DNA from: Photobacterium profundum
Lineage (GTDB): Bacteria; Pseudomonadota; Gammaproteobacteria; Enterobacterales; Vibrionaceae
Direction: 5' to 3'
DNA length: 64,000 nt
Assembly: GCF_003026285.1 (NCBI RefSeq)
Contig: NZ_PYOD01000002.1
Location: 620,001-684,000, forward strand
In this document: positions 39,585 to 48,508 of the stretch, piece after piece
Layout of the letters: the number at the start of each line of letters is the position of its first letter
How positions within the stretch are numbered: position 1 is the stretch's first letter
Position numbers and translations under genes: made by a program
Notes under the pieces: generated by a model
Seen by the model: the letters and a program-made list of their open reading frames with translations, nothing else
Database searches by the model: none
What the model was told of the DNA's origin: nothing

Positions 39585-40334
39585 ATGAACAGTGTACATT
39601 TCAATGTAATTAATTTTATCGCGCTATCGCCAAGTTTATTGGACCATAATGCGTGGCAAGAGTGGGCTAGCAATCAAAAGCTGTGGCCTGAGCCACTTAC
39701 GCCTGTACCTCACCATTTAATACCGCCGATGATGCGTCGCCGAATGAGCGCATTAAGTAAACTGGCAATGCAAACAGCACTTGAATTAACGGAAGGTCAT
39801 AACGTTGACTATATCGTTTTTGCCAGCCGCCATGGCGAACTCACAAGAACAGTCAAGTTAATGCAGGATATCTTAGCTGGCGAAGATGCTTCACCCATTG
39901 CATTCTCTCAGTCAGTACATAATACGGCTGCAGGTTTATACACAATAGCAACAAAACAGGCAATTCCGGTTACTTCGATCGGTGCTTGCGAGAATACACT
40001 TCATGCCGCTTTAATTGAAAGCGCAGCTTACTTAAGCGATAACCCTGATCATAAAGTATTGGTGGTTGATTTCGATGAGCCTCTTCCTGAACCTTATCAA
40101 AAATTTGATTCCACAGAGCTAAATACGTCTGCATACCACGGTTATGCCTTGGGTATGATTCTTTCGAGTGGAGATGGTTATCAGTTAGCCTGGGAAGCAG
40201 GGCTCAAAAATAAAAACGTACAAGAGTCAAAACAGCAGTACCCACAAACACTGAATGTAATCGCTAATTTACTTAGCGATAAACAAGAATGGACGATTAC
40301 AGCGCCTCGTACGCTATGGCATTGGAAACGCTAA
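39585..40334 (+). CDS. apeC: APE ketosynthase-like chain-length factor
   Basis: 249 aa, N-terminal-half ketoacyl-synthase-like protein (Ketoacyl-synt_2 type). In APE systems it pairs with the ketosynthase ApeO as a KS:CLF heterodimer. Motifs are RRMSALSKLAMQTALEL, the SRHGE strand, FSQSVHNTAAGLY, and IGACENTLHAAL. It lacks the C-terminal half and both catalytic histidines of full ketosynthases. A Cys (135) is present in GACEN, near the usual nucleophile position. It is the first gene of the operon, followed after 4 bp by apeD. Confidence 0.88.
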   Translation: MNSVHFNVINFIALSPSLLDHNAWQEWASNQKLWPEPLTPVPHHLIPPMMRRRMSALSKLAMQTALELTEGHNVDYIVFASRHGELTRTVKLMQDILAGEDASPIAFSQSVHNTAAGLYTIATKQAIPVTSIGACENTLHAALIESAAYLSDNPDHKVLVVDFDEPLPEPYQKFDSTELNTSAYHGYALGMILSSGDGYQLAWEAGLKNKNVQESKQQYPQTLNVIANLLSDKQEWTITAPRTLWHWKR

Positions 40335-40338
40335 AACG

Positions 40339-41127
40339 ATGGAATCTCGACCTCTTACAGTCAAACAAAGAGTCAATAAAGTGTGGCGAGTATTGGCTAC
40401 TGGTTTGTGCTTTTCTATTTTTGGCTTAGGGGCGCTTTGCCTTACCTTCATCGCTTTTCCAATCATGACAATATCGGCTAAAAATCAGCACCAACGTGAA
40501 ATGCGTGTACAGTCGATTATTCAGCAATCCTTTGCTTTTTTCTGTCGAACAATGCGATCTTTCGGTGCTATCGATTACACATTTATAGGTGTAGAAACAC
40601 TGCAGCAAGATCGTAATTGCTTAATTGTGGCCAACCACCCAAGTCTGATCGATTACGTTCTTATTGCCTCATGTTTACCGCAATGCGATTGTTTAGTTAA
40701 AGCCAGTCTTTGGCAGAACCCGTTTATCAAAGGCATTGTAAAAGCGGCGGGATATATACCCAATCGAGATCCTGAAAGCTTAATTGAAGACTGCAATCAA
40801 CGCTTAGAAAGTGGAAATGTATTGCTCGTATTTCCGGAAGGTACGCGTACGACACCAAACAAAACATCTAAACTTCAACGCGGGGCTGCACAAATTGCAG
40901 TCAGAACAGAAGCTGACTTACGCGTCATCCATATCACGGTTACGCCCAGTTTTTTGACAAAAGAGAAGAAATGGTACCAGGTACCGGATACTAAACCCTT
41001 TTTTCGCGTGGAAGTGAAAGGTAAGATAGCCGTTACACCTTTTATCTGTAAGGCTGATTCAGCAACATCGGCAGCAAGACATGTTAACCGCCATCTTGCT
41101 ACGGTGCTTTTTCCACCTTCAGACTAA
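40339..41127 (+). CDS. apeD: APE acyltransferase (LPLAT family)
   Basis: 262 aa, 1-acylglycerol-3-phosphate acyltransferase fold. Catalytic HxxxxD is VANHPSLID (His100, Asp105) and the substrate motif is FPEGTR (165-170). One N-terminal membrane helix (about 18-44) is present. It probably transfers an acyl group (fatty or aryl-polyenoyl) onto the lipid or sugar carrier of the pigment. It lies between apeC and the carrier protein genes. Confidence 0.9.
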   Translation: MESRPLTVKQRVNKVWRVLATGLCFSIFGLGALCLTFIAFPIMTISAKNQHQREMRVQSIIQQSFAFFCRTMRSFGAIDYTFIGVETLQQDRNCLIVANHPSLIDYVLIASCLPQCDCLVKASLWQNPFIKGIVKAAGYIPNRDPESLIEDCNQRLESGNVLLVFPEGTRTTPNKTSKLQRGAAQIAVRTEADLRVIHITVTPSFLTKEKKWYQVPDTKPFFRVEVKGKIAVTPFICKADSATSAARHVNRHLATVLFPPSD

Positions 41128-41160
41128 CAATAAGCACTCAAATAGAATAAGTAGGCCCCA

Positions 41161-41418
41161 GTGGAACAATTACAGACCGAATTAAAAGAACTCATCATTG
41201 AAGCGCTTAACCTTGAAGATATCACGGTGGATGATATTGAAACGGATGCACCTCTTTTTGGTGACGGTTTAGGGCTCGATTCAATTGATGCATTAGAACT
41301 TGGCTTAGCCATTAAGAAAAAATACAACATTGTTATTGATGCAGACGATACCAATACACGCGATCACTTTGCATCTGTTGCTAACCTTGCAGTTTATATT
41401 TCAAAGAACAAAGCGTAA
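41161..41418 (+). CDS. apeE: Acyl carrier protein 1 of the APE system
   Basis: 85 aa. The phosphopantetheine site is GLGLDSIDALELG with Ser41. It holds growing polyene intermediates as thioesters. It starts at GTG 41161. A linker of 64 bp separates it from the second carrier. A 4'-phosphopantetheinyl transferase must come from elsewhere. Confidence 0.92.
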   Translation: MEQLQTELKELIIEALNLEDITVDDIETDAPLFGDGLGLDSIDALELGLAIKKKYNIVIDADDTNTRDHFASVANLAVYISKNKA

Positions 41419-41482
41419 CTAAACATTATATCTAGCCATAAGTAATGCCAACATTTGTGGGCACAGAAAAAGCGTATACATT

Positions 41483-41740
41483 ATGACAGAAGTAAACCGT
41501 AACGAAGTTTTCAACCAAGTACGTGATGCATTGGTTGAACTATTTGAGATTGATGTTGATGACATCAAACCTGAAGCACAACTTTATCAAGAGCTTGATT
41601 TAGACAGCATTGACGCCGTTGACCTTGTTGTTCACCTACAAAATTTAACGGGTAAGAAAATTAAACCTGACGAATTTAAAGCAGTTCGCACCGTTGATGA
41701 CATTGTAGATGCTGTCGTTGAACTACTAAAGGCTGAATAA
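41483..41740 (+). CDS. apeF: Acyl carrier protein 2 of the APE system
   Basis: 85 aa, four-helix carrier with ELDLDSIDAVDLV (Ser42), followed by the helix III region KKIKPDEFKAVRTVDDIV. It is clearly different in sequence from the first carrier, so the two may serve priming and elongation. Its stop overlaps the apeG start (TAATG). Confidence 0.92.
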   Translation: MTEVNRNEVFNQVRDALVELFEIDVDDIKPEAQLYQELDLDSIDAVDLVVHLQNLTGKKIKPDEFKAVRTVDDIVDAVVELLKAE

Positions 41741-42303
41741 TGCGCTGGCTGACAATACTGTCAGCAATTGCACTGTTAGCTTATCCATTAGCCGTATACT
41801 ACGGGCTTAGTCGTTGGGGGCTCGGTGCCGTTGCTGGATTGCTAGTGGTGCTATTTTTGCTGCGGATCATTGCTGGTAATCAAACTCGCTTACCCGAACT
41901 AAAATACATTGCTTGGCTTAGTGGTGGCGCTGGTATCGTGCTGGCTTTACTTGGCAGCCTGTTTAAGCAGGAAGGATGGTTTACCTTCTATCCCGTTATC
42001 GTTAATACCTTAATGCTAGGTTTGTTCAGTGCCAGTTTATGGCAAAAGCAAACACTGATTGAACGCTTTGCGCGCTTACAAGAACCTGAATTACCAGCTA
42101 GTGGTATTCGTTATACCCGTACTGTAACCAAAGTTTGGTGTGTTTTTTTTATCATCAACGGTTCAATTGCATTAACAACATGCTTTATGACGTTAGAAGT
42201 CTGGACCCTGTACAACGGACTCATCAGCTACTTATTTGCCGGTAGTTTATTTATTGGTGAATGGTTTGTTCGTCAATGGGTTAAAAGAAAGCAGGAACAA
42301 TAA
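41740..42303 (+). CDS. apeG: APE cluster membrane protein (COG4648 type)
   Basis: 187-aa polytopic protein with about five to six helices, for example LTILSAIALLAYPLAVYYGL and VCFFIINGSIALTTCF. This gene is constant at this place in gamma-proteobacterial APE operons, between the carriers and the ligase. Function is not established. It starts on the apeF stop. Confidence 0.8.
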   Translation: MRWLTILSAIALLAYPLAVYYGLSRWGLGAVAGLLVVLFLLRIIAGNQTRLPELKYIAWLSGGAGIVLALLGSLFKQEGWFTFYPVIVNTLMLGLFSASLWQKQTLIERFARLQEPELPASGIRYTRTVTKVWCVFFIINGSIALTTCFMTLEVWTLYNGLISYLFAGSLFIGEWFVRQWVKRKQEQ

Positions 42304-42309
42304 AGCACC

Positions 42310-43758
42310 ATGAAAGAAACAGAAGTCGTTATGACCTTAAAATCACTGACTAACTTGATGGTTCAACCTTGGCCCGATACGCAACCAGTAGTTATCGCTC
42401 CATTAAATTGCACTGATTCTGAAAACACGGCATCTAACCGCATACCATCCGGTAACGTATTATGGTCACAATTCCACTCAGATGTAAATGTATTAACCCA
42501 GCAACTTACCGCCAGTAAACACCAACGTTGGGCTATTTGCTTTGACGATAGCTATTTTTTTGCGGTCGCCTTTATGGCTGCCGCACACGCTAATCGCCAC
42601 ATCATTTTACCAGGAAACTACCAGCCAGCAGCTTTAGCTGAACTAGCACCACACTTTGATGCCGTTTTACACGATGGCGTGGCCGATCTTAGTACCACAG
42701 ACATCGAACTATTCACCGTAGATGCAGCATCGCTCATTGCGATGAGTGACTCTCAAACGACAAATAGTCCCCCATTTACATCATTACTTCTTAATGCTAT
42801 TTGTTTAACGCTATTTACTTCAGGGTCAAACGGTACCCCTAAAGCGATAGACAAAACGCTTGCGTTACTCGATGCTGAAATTGAACAACTTGATGCGGTT
42901 TGGGGTGAAAAGCTTTCAAACTCAGCCATTACCAGTACCGTATCGCATCAGCATATCTATGGCTTATTATTTCGTGTTTTATGGCCATTATGTTCTGGTC
43001 GTGCATTTGAACGCTTAAATGTTATTTACCCAGAACAAGTCATTGCACACGCAAACCAAGACACCACTCTAATTAGCAGCCCTGCGTTGTTAAAACGGCT
43101 CACTGAAGAACATATGTCTAAGCCGTATCGTGCAATTTTTTCTTCCGGTGGCCCACTGTCATTGGATGCTGCACAACACAGCCATAATCTGTTTGAACAA
43201 CGCCCTTTTGAAGTCTTTGGCAGCACTGAAACTGGTGGGATTGGTTACCGACAACAACAAGATGCCACGACCCCTTGGTTACTATTTCCAGCGATTAATA
43301 TGATGTTAAATGCTGAAGGCTGCTTACGTTTATTATCACCTTTTATCGACCCTAACAATTGGTATCAAACCAGCGATCAGTGCGCATGCTTAAGTGAGCG
43401 TACCTTTATGCTAAAAGGGCGAGCCGATCGTATTGTAAAAATAGAAGAAAAACGTATTTCTTTAACCGAAGTAGAACGTCGTTTATGCGAGCTAGATTGG
43501 ATTGAAGAAGCGGCTGTATTTCCACTGGAAGAAACCAACCGCTTAATTTTGGCTGCCGTTATTACATTGTCTGAAAATGGTAAGAAGACCATTGATGAAT
43601 TAGGCAAAGGAAAGTTTTGGCTAACATTACGCCAAGCCTTACGGCAGTCAGTAGAACCTGTTGGCGTGCCCCGCCGCTACCGTACTGTTGATGAAATCCC
43701 GCTAAATAGCCAAGGTAAGCGTTTAGTACGAGACTTAGAACAATTGTTCATCGATTAA
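42310..43758 (+). CDS. apeH: APE aryl:ACP ligase (AMP-binding)
   Basis: 482-aa ANL-family adenylating enzyme that activates the aryl starter (such as 4-hydroxybenzoate or coumarate) and loads it onto a carrier. The P-loop is LFTSGSNGTPKAI (about 175). The A5 region is EVFGSTETGGIGYRQ, then YQTSDQC, and the hinge is LKGRADRIVKIEEKRI. The C-terminal lysine lies in PLNSQGKRLV. It is shorter than acyl-CoA synthetases, as usual for these clusters. Confidence 0.92.
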   Translation: MKETEVVMTLKSLTNLMVQPWPDTQPVVIAPLNCTDSENTASNRIPSGNVLWSQFHSDVNVLTQQLTASKHQRWAICFDDSYFFAVAFMAAAHANRHIILPGNYQPAALAELAPHFDAVLHDGVADLSTTDIELFTVDAASLIAMSDSQTTNSPPFTSLLLNAICLTLFTSGSNGTPKAIDKTLALLDAEIEQLDAVWGEKLSNSAITSTVSHQHIYGLLFRVLWPLCSGRAFERLNVIYPEQVIAHANQDTTLISSPALLKRLTEEHMSKPYRAIFSSGGPLSLDAAQHSHNLFEQRPFEVFGSTETGGIGYRQQQDATTPWLLFPAINMMLNAEGCLRLLSPFIDPNNWYQTSDQCACLSERTFMLKGRADRIVKIEEKRISLTEVERRLCELDWIEEAAVFPLEETNRLILAAVITLSENGKKTIDELGKGKFWLTLRQALRQSVEPVGVPRRYRTVDEIPLNSQGKRLVRDLEQLFID

Positions 43759-43783
43759 AATCAACACGATAGATAAGAGCATC

Positions 43784-44134
43784 ATGATAAAACGTAAGCC
43801 TACAATTATTGCTCAACGCATTTCAGACAATAGCGCCGTACTCACGCTAAAAGCTGACGCTGATATATTGGACTTTCAAGGTCACTTTTCATCTCACCCT
43901 TTACTACCAGGTGTTACGCAAATCGACTGGGCTATGCATTATGGTCAAACATTACTTCATGCCAACCCTCTTTTTGCTGGGATGGAAGTAGTGAAGTTTC
44001 AAGAGCCTATTTTACCCGATAGTACCGTCGAATTATCGTTAACATGGTCAGATGAAAAACAGAAATTACATTTCGTTTATACATCCGATAAAGGCACCCA
44101 CTCTTCTGGTCGTATTAAATTGGATGCCAAGTAA
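43784..44134 (+). CDS. apeI: APE 3-hydroxyacyl-ACP dehydratase (hotdog) 1
   Basis: 116-aa single hotdog domain of the FabZ-like type. The helix segment is FQGHFSSHPLLPGVTQIDWAMHYG, shown as GHFSSHPLLPGVTQ, with His in HP-LLPG as in dehydratases. It works with ApeP to form the conjugated double bonds after each elongation. Its stop codon overlaps the apeJ start. Confidence 0.88.
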   Translation: MIKRKPTIIAQRISDNSAVLTLKADADILDFQGHFSSHPLLPGVTQIDWAMHYGQTLLHANPLFAGMEVVKFQEPILPDSTVELSLTWSDEKQKLHFVYTSDKGTHSSGRIKLDAK

Positions 44135-45822
44135 TGACAACCTTCCATCCTTGTTTTCTGATACCTTGTTATAACCATGGTGAAACAGTACCTACTGTTA
44201 TTGACTCGCTTGAACCTTATGGCTTCCCTATTATCGTAGTTGACGATGGTAGCGAAGAAAGCACCAAAACCATCTTGTGTGAGCAATCAAAGCGTGACAA
44301 CGTCACTGTTATCACGCTTTCAGAGAATCAAGGAAAAGGTAGTGCTGTTACCGCAGGGGTCTATCAAGCGTATAAGCAGTGTTTTAGCCATGCAATTCAA
44401 ATAGACGCAGACGGACAGCACAATTTAGACGCTTTACCCAAACTCATTACAGAATCAAAAACACATCTTACAGCGCTTATTTCTGGTCAGCCGGTATATG
44501 ACGAATCGGTACCTAAATCACGCTTATATGGTCGCTACGCCACTCATATTTGGGTATGGATTGAGACACTTTCTTTCACCATCAAAGACAGTATGTGCGG
44601 TTTTCGCTCTTACCCTATTGGCCGTACTATCAAAATATTAGAACGTAATAATATTGGTAAGCGCATGGATTTCGATACCGAAATAATGGTACGCATGTAT
44701 TGGGACGATTGTGATATCCGCTTTATCGATACCAAAGTGATCTATCCTGAAGGCGGGATCTCTCATTTCGATGCATTGTGGGATAACGTAAAAATCAGTG
44801 CCATGCACACCCGTTTATTCTTTGGCATGTTACCGCGAATTCCTAAGCTATTAAAACGCAAAACCAGCCAGCAACAACATTGGTCATCGCATACTGAACG
44901 CGGCACGATCATAGGCATTAAAGCGTTGTTAGCGGTATATGCGTTATTGGGACGTACAGCCTTTAATATATTATTAAAAGCAGTAATAGCGTATTACTAC
45001 TTGACGGGAAAAGCTGCACGTAAGGCATCAGAAGAATACCTTGATCAGCTTAAAAAACACGCCCAGCAGCAAAACATAGCTTTACCCGCAAAGCTCAGCA
45101 GCTATAACCATTTATTGTCTTTTGGCCATACCATGCTTGATAAACTATCAGCATGGCGCGGCGACTTTTCTGAGAAAAACCTGACCATACATGGTCAAGA
45201 ACATTTTGACGGCATTGTCGAGCAACAGCGTGGCGTGGTAATTGTCGGCTCCCATTTGGGTAATTTAGAACTTTGCCGAGCACTAAGCCGTCGCCATAAA
45301 CATATAAAAATTAACGCGTTAGTTTTTACCGAACATGCTGAACGTTTTAATGCCGTTATGAAGGCTGTTAACCCAAATTCTGATCTCAATCTTATTCAAG
45401 TCAGCACGCTTGGGCCGGATACCGCTATTTTACTGCAACAAAAAATTGAACAAGGGGAATGGATTGTCATTGTTGGCGACCGTACCTCTGTCACCAAAGA
45501 ACAACGTGTTGTCTGGGCTGATTTTCTTGGCCAACCAGCACCATTTCCTCAAGGTCCATTCATGTTGGCTGCCGTGCTAAAAGCACCGGTTTACCTCTTA
45601 TTTGGACTTAGGGATGATAATCAAAAGACACCGCACTTCGATGTCTATTTTGAACCTTTTAGCGAACAAATCAAATTGCCCAGAGGTCAACGTGAAGAAG
45701 CCCTTACTCAGGTGGTCAATCAATATGCAAATCGTTTAGAACATTACACGATGAAAGCACCACTACAATGGTACAACTTCTTTAATTTCTGGCAGTTAAG
45801 TGGAAAAGATAATGACAAATAA
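44134..45822 (+). CDS. apeJ: Glycosyltransferase-acyltransferase fusion of the APE cluster
   Basis: 562 aa with two enzymes in one chain. Residues 1-235 are a family 2 glycosyltransferase (FLIPCYNHGETVPTVIDSLE, VVDDGSEE, IQIDADGQHN). Residues about 300-555 are an LpxL/HtrB-like acyltransferase (VIVGSHLGNLELCRA with HxxxxE, then IVIVGDRTSV). It probably glycosylates and acylates the carrier to which the polyene is attached. It overlaps apeI at its start and the lyase gene at its end. Confidence 0.9.
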   Translation: MTTFHPCFLIPCYNHGETVPTVIDSLEPYGFPIIVVDDGSEESTKTILCEQSKRDNVTVITLSENQGKGSAVTAGVYQAYKQCFSHAIQIDADGQHNLDALPKLITESKTHLTALISGQPVYDESVPKSRLYGRYATHIWVWIETLSFTIKDSMCGFRSYPIGRTIKILERNNIGKRMDFDTEIMVRMYWDDCDIRFIDTKVIYPEGGISHFDALWDNVKISAMHTRLFFGMLPRIPKLLKRKTSQQQHWSSHTERGTIIGIKALLAVYALLGRTAFNILLKAVIAYYYLTGKAARKASEEYLDQLKKHAQQQNIALPAKLSSYNHLLSFGHTMLDKLSAWRGDFSEKNLTIHGQEHFDGIVEQQRGVVIVGSHLGNLELCRALSRRHKHIKINALVFTEHAERFNAVMKAVNPNSDLNLIQVSTLGPDTAILLQQKIEQGEWIVIVGDRTSVTKEQRVVWADFLGQPAPFPQGPFMLAAVLKAPVYLLFGLRDDNQKTPHFDVYFEPFSEQIKLPRGQREEALTQVVNQYANRLEHYTMKAPLQWYNFFNFWQLSGKDNDK

Positions 45823-47356
45823 TACTCAGCAACCTATTACATTTGGCGCAGAACGTCTCACCATCGAAGATGTTATGTCTATCGCCAATGGCGCACCAGC
45901 CGCCATGAACAGTACCCCTGAATACACCGGGAAGATCGATCGTAGCGTTGCATTTCTAGAGCGCCTTTTGAAAGAAGAAGGGGTTATTTATGGTGTAACA
46001 ACAGGCTATGGTGATTCATGCACTGTCGCGATTCCACCCAATCTTGTTGATGAGTTACCACTTCACTTAACCCGTTTTCACGGCTGTGGCTTAGGCGAAA
46101 ATCTTGACCACCAGCAAGCCCGTGCGGTATTAGCGACGCGTTTGTGTTCTTTGTCTCAAGGTTTTTCTGGCGTGAGCCACGATTTGCTCAATCAACTTGT
46201 AACGTTAATTAACCACGATATTTCACCTCGAATTCCTCAAGAAGGTTCTGTCGGTGCAAGTGGCGATTTAACCCCGCTATCGTATGTTGCTGCGGTATTA
46301 ATTGGCGAGCGAGAGGTTATCTACAAAGGTGAGATTCGACCAACAGCAGACGTATTTGCCGAATTAGGTATTACACCTATCAAGCTAAAGCCTAAAGAAG
46401 GCCTAGCCTTGATGAACGGCACCTCAGTGATGACAGCATTAGCTTGTATCGCTTACAAACGTGCCGAATACCTTGCTCAGTTAGCAACCCGTATTACAGC
46501 AATGGTGTCTTTAGGCATGCATGGTAATGACTTCCATTTTGATGAAGCATTATTTGCTGTAAAACCGCACCCTGGCCAGCAGGAAATTGCAAGCTGGTTG
46601 CGTTCAGATCTTCAAGCGGATACACCACCACGCAACAGTGATCGCCTACAAGATCGTTATTCACTGCGCTGTGCTCCACACGTGATCGGTGTATTGCAAG
46701 ATACCCTACCGTGGCTACGCCAGATGATCGAAAATGAACTTAATAGCGCCAACGACAATCCAATTATCGATGGCGAAAACGAGCGTGTTCTACACGGTGG
46801 GCACTTCTATGGCGGTCATATCGCGATGGCTATGGACACCTTAAAAACCGCGGTTGCCAATATTGCCGATCTTTTGGATCGTCAAATGGCGCAGTTGATG
46901 GATTATAAATTCAATAATGGCCTACCGTTTAATCTAACCGGTGCAGAAGGCGAACGTAAGCCTATTAATCACGGCTTCAAAGCGGTACAAATTGGTATTT
47001 CAGCATGGACAGCCGAAGCATTGAAAAACACCATGCCAGCCAGTGTGTTCTCACGTTCTACTGAATGCCATAACCAAGACAAAGTCAGCATGGGCACCAT
47101 TTCCTCTCGTGACTGTTTACGTGTTTTGCAATTAACCGAGCAAGTGACAGCGGCTTCACTATTAGCGGCAACGCAAGCGCTAGAGATCCGCAAGCGCCAT
47201 AATGAGCTCGACGAGAATCACTTTAGCCCTGCGCTGAAATCCATGACGGAAGCTGTGCTTAATGATTTCGAATTTGTTATTGAAGATCGCCCACTAGAAG
47301 GGGATCTACGTCATTTCATCGAGATGATTCAACAGCAGCATTGGGATCTTTACTGA
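45812..47356 (+). CDS. Aromatic amino acid ammonia-lyase (HAL/TAL family)
   Basis: 514-aa lyase of the histidine/phenylalanine/tyrosine ammonia-lyase family. The self-forming MIO cofactor comes from Ala149-Ser150-Gly151 in GASGDLTPLSYVA. Other motifs are YGVTTGYGDS with the catalytic Tyr, LMNGTSVMTALA, and NSANDNPIIDG. The selectivity pair that is Ser-His in HAL reads Phe-His here (LTRFHGCG), so histidine is unlikely as substrate and an aromatic amino acid is favoured. It would supply coumarate or cinnamate as starter for ApeH. The start is ATG 45812; GTG 45800 is possible. Confidence 0.9.
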   Translation: MTNNTQQPITFGAERLTIEDVMSIANGAPAAMNSTPEYTGKIDRSVAFLERLLKEEGVIYGVTTGYGDSCTVAIPPNLVDELPLHLTRFHGCGLGENLDHQQARAVLATRLCSLSQGFSGVSHDLLNQLVTLINHDISPRIPQEGSVGASGDLTPLSYVAAVLIGEREVIYKGEIRPTADVFAELGITPIKLKPKEGLALMNGTSVMTALACIAYKRAEYLAQLATRITAMVSLGMHGNDFHFDEALFAVKPHPGQQEIASWLRSDLQADTPPRNSDRLQDRYSLRCAPHVIGVLQDTLPWLRQMIENELNSANDNPIIDGENERVLHGGHFYGGHIAMAMDTLKTAVANIADLLDRQMAQLMDYKFNNGLPFNLTGAEGERKPINHGFKAVQIGISAWTAEALKNTMPASVFSRSTECHNQDKVSMGTISSRDCLRVLQLTEQVTAASLLAATQALEIRKRHNELDENHFSPALKSMTEAVLNDFEFVIEDRPLEGDLRHFIEMIQQQHWDLY

Positions 47357-47400
47357 TTTTCACCATCATTGATCCATGATCAAACACGGAGCTTTTTTAA

Positions 47401-47838
47401 ATGACAGAACAACACCGTATTCTAGATGCCGACATCATTATGGTGACATCTTTCCAAGATGCCGATCCCATGGGTGTGGTTTATCACGGTAACTACTTCC
47501 GATATTTTGAAGAAGCTCGCCGTATTTTGATGGAAAAAATTGCCTACAGTTACCATGACATGATGGCTTCTGGTTACATGTGGCCGATCATTGATACGCG
47601 GGTTAAGTACGTTAAGCCTATCCCGTTTAATCATCAAATCCGTATTACTGCAACGTTGACCGAATGGGAAAACCGCCTGCGGGTTGATTACGTTATTTAC
47701 GATGCAGAATCAGGGGTACGTATGACCAAAGCACATACCATGCAAGTTGCAGTTGGTATTGAAGATGGTGAGATGTGCTTTGTTTCGCCTAAAGCATTCA
47801 CCGATAAAGTGGAGACATGGCATGCCGGCACAGAATAA
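47401..47838 (+). CDS. apeK: APE thioesterase (4HBT hotdog)
   Basis: 145-aa YbgC/4-hydroxybenzoyl-CoA thioesterase family. The active-site motif is DADPMGVVYHGNYFRYFEEAR with the catalytic Asp near residue 20. It probably releases stalled or finished aryl polyene from the carrier. It is 44 bp after the lyase gene and overlaps the start of apeL. Confidence 0.88.
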   Translation: MTEQHRILDADIIMVTSFQDADPMGVVYHGNYFRYFEEARRILMEKIAYSYHDMMASGYMWPIIDTRVKYVKPIPFNHQIRITATLTEWENRLRVDYVIYDAESGVRMTKAHTMQVAVGIEDGEMCFVSPKAFTDKVETWHAGTE

Positions 47839-48508
47839 TATCGCGAGTGGCGACATTCGCAGCCCACGAACAACAGCTAAGCGTTTATTACACAACGTCA
47901 CTCTTGGGTTAAGCCTATGTGCAGGGCTTATCAGCTTCTCTGCTAACGCGATAACATTACCTGATCTGCAAAAGAAATTATCGAATCAGCCGATTGTTCG
48001 TGGCGACTTTGAACAAACTCGAAAAATGGAAATGTTCAATGCACCATTAACCTCGCAAGGACAATTTCTATTAGCAGAAAAGCAAGGGTTACTGTGGCAG
48101 CAAACTACCCCTTTTCCCGTTGCCTTAGTGCTAACCAAAGACAAGTTAAGCCAGCAATTTGGCGATCAAGACGCACAAGTGGTTTCTGCAAGTGAAAACC
48201 CGATGGTGTTCTATTTTAGCCACGTATTCCTGTCATTATTTAAAGGCGATACGAGCCAATTAACTGAACAGTTTAAGCTTGCCTTAAACCAACAGCCTAA
48301 TAAAGAAGAAGAGTGGCAGTTAGTACTTACGCCTAAAGCTGCTCCTTTGAATGCTGTCTTTAAGACAATCACAATCAATGGCGATACGTTCATTAACCAT
48401 TTAACGTTAACCGAAATTCGTGGCGATGTGACTGACATTACATTTTCCAACCAACGTACAGCCCCTGCTGAACTGACTGTAGAAGAACAACGTGCCTTCC
48501 AATTCTAA
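47822..48508 (+). CDS. apeL: LolA-like outer-membrane lipoprotein carrier of the APE cluster
   Basis: 228 aa. A signal peptide ends near residue 40 (ISFSANA), followed by a LolA-like half-barrel with the signature VRGDFEQTRKMEMFNAPLTS and LLWQQTTPFP. It probably chaperones the lipid-linked pigment across the periplasm. ATG 47822 is chosen (GGAG upstream, overlapping apeK by 17 bp) over the longer frame opening at 47747 inside apeK. Confidence 0.87.
   Translation: MPAQNNIASGDIRSPRTTAKRLLHNVTLGLSLCAGLISFSANAITLPDLQKKLSNQPIVRGDFEQTRKMEMFNAPLTSQGQFLLAEKQGLLWQQTTPFPVALVLTKDKLSQQFGDQDAQVVSASENPMVFYFSHVFLSLFKGDTSQLTEQFKLALNQQPNKEEEWQLVLTPKAAPLNAVFKTITINGDTFINHLTLTEIRGDVTDITFSNQRTAPAELTVEEQRAFQF

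Noticed and set aside
45812-47356. Histidine ammonia-lyase (HutH) of histidine breakdown
   Set aside because: It is embedded in the APE operon, has Phe-His at the selectivity site, and no other hut gene is nearby.
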